DNA from: JAFGBM01 sp964564915
Lineage (GTDB): Bacteria > Actinomycetota > Actinomycetes > Actinomycetales > Demequinaceae
Assembly: GCA_964564915.1 (NCBI GenBank)
Contig: CAZMCU010000007.1
Coordinates: 1-46,221 of the forward strand
Reading direction: 5' to 3'
DNA: 46,221 nucleotides
Below the pieces are notes generated by a model. The model saw nothing but the letters and a program-made list of their open reading frames with translations. It had not been told where the DNA came from and made no database searches. The translations under genes were made by a program, and so were the position numbers. Positions 16,501-25,410 of the stretch are shown here, one piece after another. Positions within the stretch are counted from its first letter, which is position 1, and each line of letters starts with the position of its first letter.

Positions 16501-18165
16501 CTAGCGAGGCGCGGGACACGGTTCGTACGACAATCCCGGAACGGGTACGGGCCACCGGGCGTTCGCGGTGACAGCGCCCGCGAGGATGTCCGCAAGCGCG
16601 GCCATGCTCGACGGACCCCTCCCGTAGAGCCCGACGTAGGCCGTCGCGTGCGAGGAGGAGAGCCCCCAGGGGCCGTCGAGGGCGACGACGACATCCGCGG
16701 TTGCGGAACCGTTCGGTGTGCCGATGAACTGGATCCTTGTTCCTCCCGACCCTGTGGCGATCCCGTACCCCGCGAGCGCGGAGGAAAGCGCCGCCCGCTC
16801 GGATGCCCACCCCCCCGAAATCGTCACGGTGTTTCCCACGAGCGGTTGCCCGCACGTGGGGGCAACGACGGTTGTGGAGGCTTGGGAGAGCGATCGCACG
16901 TAGTCCCCCTCAACGTCGACGGCGGGATCGATCGAGGCCTCGTACCGCATGAGCGCGATGACTCGCGAGGCCGCCTCGTCAAGCCGCTCCCGACTGAGCG
17001 TCCCATCGGTGACCGCTTGGACAATCGCATCGTGCGCTACGTCGTTGAATGCGGGCATGAGGATGAGGTCGGCCCCCGCTTGGAGGGCCAAGACGGTGGT
17101 CTGGGCGGTGCCGCCGTAGGGGTTGAGGCCCCCCATACCCATCGAATCCGTGATCGCGACCCCCGTGAAGTCCAAATCGTCCCTGAGGTACTCGTAGGCG
17201 AGGGGATCGATGGAGGCAGGAATGTCGCTCCACGCCTCGACGGCGACGTGCGACATCATGACCATCGGAGCCCCGGCCTCGATGGCCCTCCGGAAGGGCA
17301 CGAGGTCGTCCGCCTCCAATTCCGCGAGGGTTTTCGTACTGACGGGCGTCGACACGTGAGAGTCCGTCACCACGCCACCGTGACCGGGGAAGTGCTTGAT
17401 CGACGGAATGACCCCCGCGTCCATCAGCCCCGCGACGGCCGCGATCACGCTCGTTCCCACGTTTTGGGGATCGCTCCCCGCGGATCGCGTACGGATGATG
17501 GGATCGGCGAGTCCGATGGTCACGTCGGCGTCGGGGGCGAAGTCGACGTTGAAACCGAGGGCCCGCATATCACGCCCCATTCCCGCGAAGGCGTTTTCGA
17601 CCGCCCCCTTGTCCCTCGCCGCCCCCGCCGCCATGAAGGACGGCATCGTGGGAATGATCCCCGTGAGCCGGGCGACCGTGCCGCCTTCCTGGTCCGTCGC
17701 GATAATGAACGGCCAGTCCCTCCCATCCTCCGCCGCTGCCGCTTGAGCTGCGGCGTTGAACTGTGCCACTTGCTCCGCGGAGACGATGCTCGTCCCCGTG
17801 ATCGACACCCCACCAAAGTGGTACTGGCGGATGAGCGTCTGAAGGGTACCGACGTCCGTTCCCCCATAACGGGCGACGATGACGAGACCGGCCTCCTCGT
17901 CGAGCGGCATCACCTGGGCCGTTTCCAACGCCCGGTTAAGGTCACCCTGGCTCGGGCCCCACGCGAGGAAAATGGTGTCCGGATCGGGGGGAGGCTGCGG
18001 AGTCGGGAGGGGAAGGAGGACAAGCGGGGCGGGCTCGGGAGGCGGAGCTTCCGCCTGGGGAATCACCATGGGCGTCGCGAGGGCGACAAGGCCAACGGCG
18101 ACGGCGGCTACACGCCATGGCAGTTCCCGTCCGGGCGCGGGACCCCATACGCGCTTGGGCTTCCA
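16501..18165 (-). CDS. Glycoside hydrolase family 3 protein, NagZ-like beta-N-acetylglucosaminidase (5' end in gap)
   Basis: At least 555 codons are present; an internal ATG at 18069 gives 522 aa, but the frame stays open upstream to the gap and encodes a membrane/signal segment (WRVAAVAVGLVALATP), so the true start is further out. The GH3 barrel has TDQEGGTVARL, the NagZ catalytic signature KHFPGHGG followed by TDSH (His-Asp dyad), and nucleophile-region VAITDSMGM. After a Pro-rich linker near the N-terminus the protein should act outside the membrane on peptidoglycan GlcNAc-MurNAc or related glycans. The C-terminal ~120 residues form a second small domain. It lies downstream of tsaD. Confidence 0.85.
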   Translation of the reverse strand, partial: WKPKRVWGPAPGRELPWRVAAVAVGLVALATPMVIPQAEAPPPEPAPLVLLPLPTPQPPPDPDTIFLAWGPSQGDLNRALETAQVMPLDEEAGLVIVARYGGTDVGTLQTLIRQYHFGGVSITGTSIVSAEQVAQFNAAAQAAAAEDGRDWPFIIATDQEGGTVARLTGIIPTMPSFMAAGAARDKGAVENAFAGMGRDMRALGFNVDFAPDADVTIGLADPIIRTRSAGSDPQNVGTSVIAAVAGLMDAGVIPSIKHFPGHGGVVTDSHVSTPVSTKTLAELEADDLVPFRRAIEAGAPMVMMSHVAVEAWSDIPASIDPLAYEYLRDDLDFTGVAITDSMGMGGLNPYGGTAQTTVLALQAGADLILMPAFNDVAHDAIVQAVTDGTLSRERLDEAASRVIALMRYEASIDPAVDVEGDYVRSLSQASTTVVAPTCGQPLVGNTVTISGGWASERAALSSALAGYGIATGSGGTRIQFIGTPNGSATADVVVALDGPWGLSSSHATAYVGLYGRGPSSMAALADILAGAVTANARWPVPVPGLSYEPCPAPR

Positions 18166-18265
18166 NNNNNNNNNNNNNNNNNNNNNNNNNNNNNNNNNNN
18201 NNNNNNNNNNNNNNNNNNNNNNNNNNNNNNNNNNNNNNNNNNNNNNNNNNNNNNNNNNNNNNNNN
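18166..18265. other. Assembly gap (100 N) inside the 5' end of the GH3 gene
   Basis: Exactly 100 N. The open frames on either side are not in phase if the gap is 100 bp, so the true length must differ (length congruent to 0 mod 3 joins the two pieces as described in the neighbouring entries). Confidence 0.95.
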
Positions 18266-18325
18266 GGTCCTCGTCGCGATGCCCAAGCGGCGACGTATCG
18301 CGGACACTCGCCGCCCCAGGTCCAT
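18266..18325 (-). CDS. Probable N-terminal fragment of the GH3 gene
   Basis: On the minus strand ATG 18325 lies 2 bases after the tsaD stop and is preceded by GGTGGGG, a fair ribosome site. It opens 20 codons rich in Arg (MDLGRRVSAIRRRLGIATRT) that run into the gap. A basic leader before the hydrophobic segment on the other side of the gap is what a secreted or membrane-anchored protein needs, so I infer this is the true start of the GH3 gene, co-transcribed with tsaD. Confidence 0.5.
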
Positions 18326-18327
18326 CG

Positions 18328-19368
18328 CTACCCCACCACCACGGTGAGGGGCATGGCGGAGTCGACGCCGATCCCCAACTCGCTCGGTGGGAGTCCCTTG
18401 CGGGCGGCCGCGCTGCCCAGGGCGGCGATCATCGCCCCGTTGTCGGTGCAGTACCGGATGGGAGGGATCCGCACGTCGATACCCTCGTCCGCGCACCGCT
18501 GTGCCGCCATCTCGCGCAACTGGGAGTTCGCACTGAACCCACCCCCGATGACAAGCGTGTCCACCCCGTGTTCGTGACACGCCCGCAGGGTCTTCGTCAC
18601 CAAGACGTCGGCCACGGCGGCGGCGAAACTCGCCGCGACGTCGGCGCGAGGAACCTCTCGCCCCTCGTCCTCGCATGACTCGATCCAGCGAGCAACGGCC
18701 GTCTTCAGCCCGCTGAACGAGAAGTCATAGGGATGCCTCGTCCGATCCTTGGGCGCGGTCAGCCCCCGGGGGAAAGCGATGCTCTCGGGGTTGCCCTCGC
18801 GGGCTAAGCGATCAACGTGCGGCCCGCCCGGATACGGAAGGCCGAGGAGGCGGCCCACCTTATCGAACGCCTCCCCCGCCGCGTCGTCGAGCGTCTGCCC
18901 GAGTTCGACGACGTTGTCGGCGATGTCGTTGATCAGCAAGAGAGACGAATGCCCCCCGGACACCACGAGTGCGACGAACTTCTCCGGGAAAGGCCCGTGG
19001 ACCAGCGCATCGACCGCGACATGACCGATGACGTGGTTGACGCCGTATAGCGGACGGTCGAGAGCGATGGAGAGGGCCTTTGCCGCGGCGACGCCAACCG
19101 CGAGCGAACCGACGAGCCCGGGGCCGGACGCGACCGCGATCGCATCGAGGTCACTCAAGGCAGACCCCGCCGAGGTGAGGGCTGTCTCGACCGCGGGGAT
19201 CATCTCCTCGAGGTGCGCGCGGGACGCGACCTCGGGAAGGATCCCGCCGAAACGAGCATGCTGCTCCATCGAACTCGCGATGGCCTCGCCGAGCAGGGTC
19301 CAACCCCGGACGAGCGCCACACCCGTCTCGTCACATGTGCTCTCGATGCCGAGGACCAAGGGATCCAC
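18328..19368 (-). CDS. tsaD: tRNA t6A threonylcarbamoyltransferase catalytic subunit
   Basis: 346-aa Kae1/Qri7-family enzyme that transfers threonylcarbamoyl from TC-AMP to A37 of ANN-decoding tRNAs. Signature IESTCDETGVAL at the N-terminus; HARFGGILPEVASRAH; metal ligands H112 and H116 in GVNHVIGH; SGGHSSLLL; DDAAGEAFDKVGRLLGLPYPGGP; and the SFSGLKTAV stretch. The start is GTG 19368. It works with TsaB and TsaE, both encoded just upstream; TsaC is not in the window. Last of a group with rimI, tsaB, tsaE, alr and acpS, in the conserved actinobacterial order. Confidence 0.97.
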   Translation of the reverse strand: MDPLVLGIESTCDETGVALVRGWTLLGEAIASSMEQHARFGGILPEVASRAHLEEMIPAVETALTSAGSALSDLDAIAVASGPGLVGSLAVGVAAAKALSIALDRPLYGVNHVIGHVAVDALVHGPFPEKFVALVVSGGHSSLLLINDIADNVVELGQTLDDAAGEAFDKVGRLLGLPYPGGPHVDRLAREGNPESIAFPRGLTAPKDRTRHPYDFSFSGLKTAVARWIESCEDEGREVPRADVAASFAAAVADVLVTKTLRACHEHGVDTLVIGGGFSANSQLREMAAQRCADEGIDVRIPPIRYCTDNGAMIAALGSAAARKGLPPSELGIGVDSAMPLTVVVG

Positions 19369-19421
19369 GGCACCACCCTACGGCCCCTCACGGTGGAGCC
19401 GAATACCCCGAGGCCCCGGCC

Positions 19422-19907
19422 CTATTCCAACCCGGGCTTCGGACCCGGTCCGAGCCAACGCCGCATGACGAACGCGTCGACGTCACCGGGCTGGTAGTAG
19501 CGCTTGCGCCGTCGCACCTCCTCGAACCCCAACCCTTGGTAGAGGCGGATCGCTGCGATGTTGTCGACCGCGACCTCGAGCCAGACGTCGCGAACGCGAA
19601 GTCTCCGAGCATCGTCGAGGAAATCGTCGAGGAACGCCCGCGCGATACCTCGGCCCCTCCATTCCGGAAGTACGGCGAGGTTGAGGAGGGTGAAGACGTC
19701 GCTCTCGAAACCGAAGACGGCGTATCCGACCTTTTCGTCCCCCACCTCCGCTAGTCGGAAGCGACGTCCGAGATCGCGGTGGAACTCATGATCGATGAGC
19801 GTGCGCGACCACGCCGCGGGTCCGAAGATCTCAACCTCGCGCTCGGCGATCCAGTCGAGGTCGCCCTCCGTCGCATCACGCCGATGGGGTTCCGCGGACT
19901 CCTCCAT
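19422..19907 (-). CDS. rimI: GNAT N-acetyltransferase, RimI-like
   Basis: 161-aa GNAT-fold enzyme expected to acetylate the N-terminal alanine of ribosomal protein S18 or other N-termini. The acetyl-CoA binding motif is NLAVLPEWRGRGIARAFL with the R-G-x-G-I/A core near residue 97, followed by LEVAVDNIAAIRLYQGLGF and an YYQPGDVDAFVM C-terminal strand that is typical of RimI. The start is ATG 19907, overlapping the tsaB stop as TGATG and preceded by GGGAG; GTG 19910 is an alternative. It is located between tsaB and tsaD as in many bacteria. Confidence 0.93.
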   Translation of the reverse strand: MEESAEPHRRDATEGDLDWIAEREVEIFGPAAWSRTLIDHEFHRDLGRRFRLAEVGDEKVGYAVFGFESDVFTLLNLAVLPEWRGRGIARAFLDDFLDDARRLRVRDVWLEVAVDNIAAIRLYQGLGFEEVRRRKRYYQPGDVDAFVMRRWLGPGPKPGLE

Positions 19908-20569
19908 CACGCTCCCGGGATTCCGTGGGTATCGGGACGACGCAAGTACAGGGGGACGGTGGGCAGATCCGTCTCGCCCGCGGAAATCCGTCGCATGGCA
20001 ACGCGGGCGAGCCAGGCGGGATCCGGATCGAGTAAGTGCGCCAACGCATCCGTCGCACCGGAATCTGCGGCGCCACGACCACCACCCCCGGCCTCGGGAA
20101 ACGCGTCCGGGTACAGGGAAACCCCCCGACCAACGACGTCGCCAACCGCCCGCACGTCCGTCGCCGCCGTAACGAACGGCCCGGAAACCCTCTCCCCCGC
20201 CTCGTACATCGCCCAATAGACCTCGCGGCGTCGAGCATCGGTCACGACCGTAACCGTGCCGCCATGTTCCGCCCCGATGGCGTCGAGGGAGCAGACTCCC
20301 CACACGGGAACCTGCCACGCGAACGCCACCATGCGCGCCGTCACCAGGCCGATCCGCAACCCCGTGAAGGGCGCCGGACCCGTCCCGACAACCACGCCCT
20401 CCAGGTGCTCTCCCGGGAGTCCCGAAGCGATCATCGCCTCCCGGATCAGGGGGGAGAGGCGCTCGACATGCATCCGCGGTACGTCCTCGACGGCGCGGGC
20501 GAGCACGAAATCGCCGTCGAGGACGGCGACGGAGACGAGGGACGAGGTATCGAGGGCGAGGACGCGCAC
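19907..20569 (-). CDS. tsaB: tRNA t6A complex dimerisation subunit TsaB
   Basis: 220-aa ASKHA-fold inactive paralogue of TsaD that scaffolds the t6A complex. Recognised by the N-terminal VLALDTSSLVSVAVL, the metal-less MHVERLSPLI and the motif GTGPAPFTGLRIGLVTARMVAFA. The start is GTG 20569. It follows tsaE by 9 bp and its TGA overlaps the rimI start, so this operon section is translated as a unit. Confidence 0.95.
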   Translation of the reverse strand: MRVLALDTSSLVSVAVLDGDFVLARAVEDVPRMHVERLSPLIREAMIASGLPGEHLEGVVVGTGPAPFTGLRIGLVTARMVAFAWQVPVWGVCSLDAIGAEHGGTVTVVTDARRREVYWAMYEAGERVSGPFVTAATDVRAVGDVVGRGVSLYPDAFPEAGGGGRGAADSGATDALAHLLDPDPAWLARVAMRRISAGETDLPTVPLYLRRPDTHGIPGA

Positions 20570-20578
20570 GGGCCTAGC

Positions 20579-21085
20579 CTACGATCCGAGACTCTCGGAG
20601 CCGCCGCCACCGAGGATTCCCAGATCAACGTCCTCCCACCGCGGACCCGTCGCCTCGACCGTGACCTGCCGGGGAGACGCGTCATCCGCCGCGTCTCCCC
20701 CACGCCCTCGATCGAGCGTCACCGTGAGGTACGAGGGGGCGAGGACCTCGGCGATCCCCGAACCCCATTCGACCACGGTGACCGATTCGTCGAGAGAAGT
20801 GTCGAGGTCGAGGTCGTCGAGTTCGGCGCGCGTCGGGAGTCGGTAGGCGTCGACGTGGACCAGGGGCAAGCCTCCCGGTCGCGCGTGGTGGACCCTGGCG
20901 ATGATGAACGTCGGGCTCGCGACGGAGCCCTCGACGCCCAGTCCCTCCCCAATGCCCTGGGCGAGCGTCGTCTTTCCCGCGCCCAGTTGACCGACGAGAA
21001 GGACGAGGTCACCCGCCCGCAGAAGGCTCGCGAGTCTCCGACCCCAGGCGCGCGTCGCGGACGCGTCGGCGAGGGTGACGGTCAC
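20579..21085 (-). CDS. tsaE: tRNA t6A complex ATPase TsaE
   Basis: 168-aa P-loop ATPase that regulates and resets the TsaB-TsaD complex. Walker A GQLGAGKTT at 32-40, then the TsaE-specific SPTFIIARVHHA, VDAYRLPTRAELDDLDLD (Walker B-like) and VTVVEWGSG. A C-terminal extension of about 30 residues, Gly/Asp-rich, goes beyond the usual core. The start is GTG 21085, whose GTGA overlaps the alr stop; the frame remains open far upstream inside alr, which is meaningless. Confidence 0.95.
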   Translation of the reverse strand: MTVTLADASATRAWGRRLASLLRAGDLVLLVGQLGAGKTTLAQGIGEGLGVEGSVASPTFIIARVHHARPGGLPLVHVDAYRLPTRAELDDLDLDTSLDESVTVVEWGSGIAEVLAPSYLTVTLDRGRGGDAADDASPRQVTVEATGPRWEDVDLGILGGGGSESLGS

Positions 21086-22194
21086 GCGTTGCCCGTCTTG
21101 GGCCGCAACCCCCCGAAGCGGCACACGATCTCGTAGTCGATCGTGCCGATCGCGTCGGCCCATTCTCGTGCCGTGGGGCCGTCCGGACCGATGAGCGTGA
21201 CGACGGCGCCCTCCTGGACCGTCGAATCCGGCCCCAGGTCGATGACGAACTGATCCATGCAGACGCGTCCCACGATTGGGTAGCGGTGCCCCTCGATGGC
21301 GACGGACACTTTTCCTCCCGCCGACCGGAAGACCCCATCGGCGTACCCGACGGGGACGAGGCCCAGGACGGTCTCCTGGGGGGTGACGTACTCGTGTCCG
21401 TAGCTGACGCCGTGTCCCACCGGCACGCGTTTGACGAGGGCAAGGGTCGTCGTGACGGCCATCGCCGGGCGCAACCCCCACTTGGCGCCGGATGGGTCGG
21501 GAACGGGGGGAAGTCCGTACACCGCGATCCCCGGTCGGACGAGGTCGTACCGTAGTTCCGGTCGAGTTAGGGTCGCGGCCGAGTTGGCGAGGTGACGCAC
21601 GGCAAACGCACAACCCGCCTCGCGCGCCCGCGCGAGGGCACCCTCGAACTCCGCGACCTGAGCATCGATCGTCGGATGGCCCGGCGCGTCCGCCCATGCG
21701 AGGTGGGACCAGATCCCGACGGGTTCGACCACACCATCGCGCACGGCCACGGCCACCGCGTCGAGCAAGGCGGGTAAGTCCGCGGGGGTCACACCCTCGC
21801 GTCCCAAACCCGTGTCGACACACACGTGGAGGAGTGCGGGTCGTCCCGTCTCCCGCGCGCCGGAGACGATCGCGTCAAGCACGGGAATGGAGGACACGGA
21901 AACGTCGATCCCCTCCTCGATCAACGCGGCGGCGGGGACTTCTGGCCCATAGAGCCACGCGAGAATCCTTCCAGCATCGTCCGCCGCCCGGAGCGCGAGG
22001 GCCTCGCCCGGCTGGGCCACACCCAACCACTCCGCCCCACCACTCCGAGCCGCTCGAGCCGTCTCAATCAGCCCATGACCGTAGGCGTCGCCCTTGACGA
22101 CGGCCATCACCGGTGTGCCCCCCGAGCGCGCGCGGAGTGCCTCGACGTTCTCCCGGATCGCCTCGTAGTCGATACGGACCTCGATGCCGGTCAC
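21082..22194 (-). CDS. alr: Alanine racemase
   Basis: 370-aa PLP enzyme making D-alanine for peptidoglycan. PLP lysine K34 in VVKGDAYGHG (a glycine replaces the usual alanine after the lysine), catalytic tyrosine Y265 in GHGVSYGHEY, and the C-terminal VCMDQFVIDLG. It overlaps acpS (GTGA at the start) and tsaE (GTGA at the end). The cluster acpS-alr-tsaE-tsaB-rimI-tsaD is a conserved bacterial neighbourhood. Confidence 0.96.
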   Translation of the reverse strand: MTGIEVRIDYEAIRENVEALRARSGGTPVMAVVKGDAYGHGLIETARAARSGGAEWLGVAQPGEALALRAADDAGRILAWLYGPEVPAAALIEEGIDVSVSSIPVLDAIVSGARETGRPALLHVCVDTGLGREGVTPADLPALLDAVAVAVRDGVVEPVGIWSHLAWADAPGHPTIDAQVAEFEGALARAREAGCAFAVRHLANSAATLTRPELRYDLVRPGIAVYGLPPVPDPSGAKWGLRPAMAVTTTLALVKRVPVGHGVSYGHEYVTPQETVLGLVPVGYADGVFRSAGGKVSVAIEGHRYPIVGRVCMDQFVIDLGPDSTVQEGAVVTLIGPDGPTAREWADAIGTIDYEIVCRFGGLRPKTGNA

Positions 22195-22547
22195 GATTCC
22201 GCCTCGGCGACGACCACGGCGGATGCGAGCCCAGCGTCGTGGGATAGTGACAGATGGAGCCGGGTGATGCCCAATTCCTCTGCCCGCGCGGCCACGGTAC
22301 CCGTCACGACGAGGATGGGCGCCCCGTCGTCGCCCCTAGCCACCTCCGCATCCTGCCAGGAGAGGCCACCAGGGGCTCTCAGCGCCTTCGCCAGCGCTTC
22401 TTTGGCCGCCCACCTTGCGGCGAGGCTCGCGTGGCCCAGATCGCGTTCTACGGGCGTGAATATCCGCTCGAGAAATCCCGGGCTCCGCTCCAGTGCGTCC
22501 TCGAATCGCTCGATGGCCACCACGTCGATCCCCAACCCGACGATCAC
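22191..22547 (-). CDS. acpS: Holo-[acyl-carrier-protein] synthase
   Basis: 118-aa trimeric phosphopantetheinyl transferase that moves 4'-phosphopantetheine from CoA to ACP. Magnesium ligands D8 in GLGIDVVAIERF and E50 in RWAAKEALAKAL are present, as is the C-terminal LHLSLSHD. The start is GTG 22547, 3 bp after the glmS stop, so it is probably in the same transcript as glmS. Its CoA substrate is produced by the pathway of coaA, encoded nearby. Confidence 0.95.
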   Translation of the reverse strand: MIVGLGIDVVAIERFEDALERSPGFLERIFTPVERDLGHASLAARWAAKEALAKALRAPGGLSWQDAEVARGDDGAPILVVTGTVAARAEELGITRLHLSLSHDAGLASAVVVAEAES

Positions 22548-22550
22548 GGC

Positions 22551-24416
22551 CTACTCCACCGTCACGGACTTCGCGAGGTTGCGCGGCTGATCGACGTCGT
22601 ACCCCTTCGCGGTCGCGAGCGAGCACGCGAAGATCTGCAACGGGACCACGTTGAGCAGCGGGGTCATCAGTACGGGCGCCTCGGGGACGTAGAAGACGTG
22701 ATCGGCGTACCGCGCCGCTTCCTCATCGCCCTCTTCGGCGATGACGAAAGTCCGGGCACCGCGAGCCCTGACCTCCTGGATGTTGGAGAGGACCTTCGCG
22801 TGGAGCGATTCCCTCCCTCGGGGCGAGGGAAGGATGACGAAGACGGGGAGGCCCTTCTCGATGAGGGCAATCGGACCGTGCTTGAGTTCGCCCGCGGCAA
22901 AGCCCTCCGCGTGGATGTACGCGAGTTCTTTGAGCTTGAGCGCCCCTTCGAGCGCGATGGGAAATCCGACGTGACGGCCGAGGAAGAGCACGGTCCGCTC
23001 GTTTGCCATGGATCGCGCCACCTCGCGGATGGGTTCCGACGTGTCGAGCACGAGCTGGATCTTCGCCGGCATGGCGCGAAGCTCTTCCAGGAGGGAGGCG
23101 ATTTCGTCGGGGAACTTGTTCCCCCGCAACTGGGCGAGGTAGATCCCCAGGAGGTAGGAGGCCGTGATCTGAGCGACGAACGCCTTGGTGGAGGCGACCG
23201 CGATCTCCGGTCCCGCCCGCGTATAGAGCACGGCGTCCGCTTCGCGTGCGATCGTCGAGCCCTGGACGTTGACCAAGGCGATAACGCTCGCCCCCTGCTG
23301 CTGGGCGTGGCGCACCGCCATGATTGTGTCCATCGTCTCGCCGGACTGCGAGATCGCCACGACGAGCGTCTTGATGGAGACCACGGGGTCGCGGTAGCGG
23401 AACTCATGCGCGAGTTCCACTTCGACGGGAATGCGGCACCAGTGCTCGATCACGTACTTGGCGACGAGGCCAGCGTACGCGGCGGTACCGCACGCGATGA
23501 CGATGATTTTGTCGACGGCGTTGAGGACTCGTTCGTCGATGAGTCCGGCGTCGAGCGTGAGCTTTCCCCCGTCGTCGAGCCGTCCACGGAGCGTGTCGGC
23601 CACCGCGGCTGGCTGATCGTGGATCTCCTTATCCATGAAGGTCGAAAAGCCACCCTTCTGCGCGGCGGTCGCGTCCCAATCGATCGCGTACGGGGCACGC
23701 GTGACAGGCTCCCCGGCCGAATCGGTGATGACCACCGCGTCCGGCGTGATCTCCACGACCTCGTCCTGCCCCAATTCGAGGGCCTTCCGCGTGTAATCGA
23801 TGAACGCAACGACGTCCGACCCCAGGAAGTTTTCCCCGTCGCCCAAACCGACGACAAGCGGGGAATTCCGTCGCGCCCCCACGACCGTCCGTGGTTCCTT
23901 CGCATCGATGGCGAGCAGCGTAAACGCCCCATCGAGTCGCTGTGTCGCCGCGCGCATCGCCTCGACAAGAGATTTGCCCGACGCGACCTCACTGGCGAGC
24001 AGATGGGCGGCGGTCTCCGTGTCGGTATCCGAGAGGAACGCGGCTCCCGCCGCCTCAAGTTCGGCCCGCAGCGGGGCATAGTTCTCGATGATTCCGTTGT
24101 GGATGACCGCGATGCGTCCTAACGCCGCGAGATGCGGATGGGCGTTGGCGTCGGTCGGCGCGCCGTGGGTTGCCCATCGGGTATGGCCAATCGCGGCCGT
24201 ACCCGCGGGAAGGGGGTTCTCGTCGAGTTCCCGGGCGAGCACCGCGAGCTTGCCCGCCTTTTTCGCTGTGGCGAGGATCCCCTGATCTTCCGTAACGACC
24301 GCAATGCCCGCCGAATCGTAGCCCCGATACTCCAACCGGGCGAGACCCGCCATCACCACCTCTTGCGGTCGAAGGCTCGGCTCGCCTCCCCCGACGTAGC
24401 CGACGATTCCGCACAT
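22551..24416 (-). CDS. glmS: Glutamine--fructose-6-phosphate aminotransferase (isomerising)
   Basis: 621 aa. Makes glucosamine-6-phosphate, the entry to UDP-GlcNAc and peptidoglycan. N-terminal Ntn glutaminase: MCGIVGYVGG with the catalytic cysteine exposed after Met removal, LEYRGYDSAGIA, GHTRWATHGAP. Two SIS sugar-isomerase domains follow (ACGTAAYAG; VVAISQSGETMDT), and the C-terminal DQPRNLAKSVTVE is diagnostic. The start is ATG 24416; the upstream open frame of 67 codons is spurious because Cys must be residue 2. It is divergent from coaA with only 40 bp between, and acts one step before GlmM. Confidence 0.97.
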   Translation of the reverse strand: MCGIVGYVGGGEPSLRPQEVVMAGLARLEYRGYDSAGIAVVTEDQGILATAKKAGKLAVLARELDENPLPAGTAAIGHTRWATHGAPTDANAHPHLAALGRIAVIHNGIIENYAPLRAELEAAGAAFLSDTDTETAAHLLASEVASGKSLVEAMRAATQRLDGAFTLLAIDAKEPRTVVGARRNSPLVVGLGDGENFLGSDVVAFIDYTRKALELGQDEVVEITPDAVVITDSAGEPVTRAPYAIDWDATAAQKGGFSTFMDKEIHDQPAAVADTLRGRLDDGGKLTLDAGLIDERVLNAVDKIIVIACGTAAYAGLVAKYVIEHWCRIPVEVELAHEFRYRDPVVSIKTLVVAISQSGETMDTIMAVRHAQQQGASVIALVNVQGSTIAREADAVLYTRAGPEIAVASTKAFVAQITASYLLGIYLAQLRGNKFPDEIASLLEELRAMPAKIQLVLDTSEPIREVARSMANERTVLFLGRHVGFPIALEGALKLKELAYIHAEGFAAGELKHGPIALIEKGLPVFVILPSPRGRESLHAKVLSNIQEVRARGARTFVIAEEGDEEAARYADHVFYVPEAPVLMTPLLNVVPLQIFACSLATAKGYDVDQPRNLAKSVTVE

Positions 24417-24456
24417 GCTGTCGAGTGTAGTTGGAGGCTTGAGGAAGAATGGAACG

Positions 24457-25410
24457 GTGAACGAGGCAAGCTCAGTCGATACGGGAAGCCCGTTCGTCAC
24501 TCTCAGCCGGGAGGAGTGGTCCGCGCTCGCGGGGAAGACGCCCCTCCCCCTCACGGAAGACGACATCGCCAGGGTCAGGGGCATTGGGGACCCGGTGGAC
24601 CTCGCCGAGGTTGACACGATCTACCGCCCCCTTTCGCGGTTGCTCGACATGTACTCGACCGCGGTCGGCGCCCTCCATCGCGCGACCTCCGACTTCCTCG
24701 GCGAGCGGGCGTCGCGCACGCCGTTCGTCATCGCGGTCGCGGGTTCGGTCGCGGTGGGGAAATCCACCACGGCTCGCCTCTTGAGCGAACTCATGGCCCG
24801 CTGGCCGGGAAGCCCCAACGTCGCCCTCGTAACGACCGACGGGTTTCTGTATCCCAACGCCGAACTTGAGTCGCGGGGAATTCTCTACCGGAAGGGCTTC
24901 CCGGAATCGTATGACCGGCACGCGCTTCGTCTCTTCCTCGCCGCCGTCAAGTCCGGCGTTCCGGAAGTGAAGGTTCCGGTCTACTCCCACCTTCGCTACG
25001 ACATCGTTCCCGGCGACAGTATCGTCGTTGCCCAACCCGACATTCTCATCGTCGAGGGTCTCAACGTGCTTCAACCGGCGTCGGGCCGGGAGTACGGAAG
25101 CGTCCTCGCCGTCAGCGACTATTTCGACGTGTCCATCTACGTCGACGCCAACGCGGCTGATATCCGCCGCTGGTACGTCGACCGATTCCTATCGTTGCGG
25201 GCAACCTCCTTCGCTCAACCCGACTCGTATTTCCATGGCTACGCCTCTCTCACGGATGAGGATGCCTCGACGCGGGCGGGAGAAATCTGGGACGTCATCA
25301 ATGCCCCCAACCTTGAACAGAACATTGCCCCCACACGAAATCGTGCGACGATCATCCTCCGCAAAGGCCCCGATCACGCCGTCGAGACGGTGCACTTGAG
25401 GAAACTCTAG
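24457..25410 (+). CDS. coaA: Type I pantothenate kinase
   Basis: 317-aa P-loop kinase that phosphorylates pantothenate, the first step of CoA synthesis. P-loop GSVAVGKST at 96-104, VALVTTDGFLYPNAEL, RKGFPESYD, VYSHLRYDIVPG and the C-terminal NLEQNIAPTRNRATIIL are all typical. The start is GTG 24457 with GAGGAAG at 24441-24447; the in-frame ATG at 24415 overlaps the glmS start and has no ribosome site. The type I enzyme is normally feedback-inhibited by CoA. Its TAG shares CTAG with the stop of the convergent DedA gene. Confidence 0.96.
   Translation: MNEASSVDTGSPFVTLSREEWSALAGKTPLPLTEDDIARVRGIGDPVDLAEVDTIYRPLSRLLDMYSTAVGALHRATSDFLGERASRTPFVIAVAGSVAVGKSTTARLLSELMARWPGSPNVALVTTDGFLYPNAELESRGILYRKGFPESYDRHALRLFLAAVKSGVPEVKVPVYSHLRYDIVPGDSIVVAQPDILIVEGLNVLQPASGREYGSVLAVSDYFDVSIYVDANAADIRRWYVDRFLSLRATSFAQPDSYFHGYASLTDEDASTRAGEIWDVINAPNLEQNIAPTRNRATIILRKGPDHAVETVHLRKL

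Noticed and set aside
16648..18678. 676-codon plus-strand open frame opposite the GH3 and tsaD genes
   Set aside because: It is a GC-driven shadow of GH3, includes the N gap, and is Arg/Gly/His-rich without any domain.
22254..24122. 622-codon plus-strand open frame over acpS and glmS
   Set aside because: Antisense to two well-identified genes, no start site or recognisable domain.
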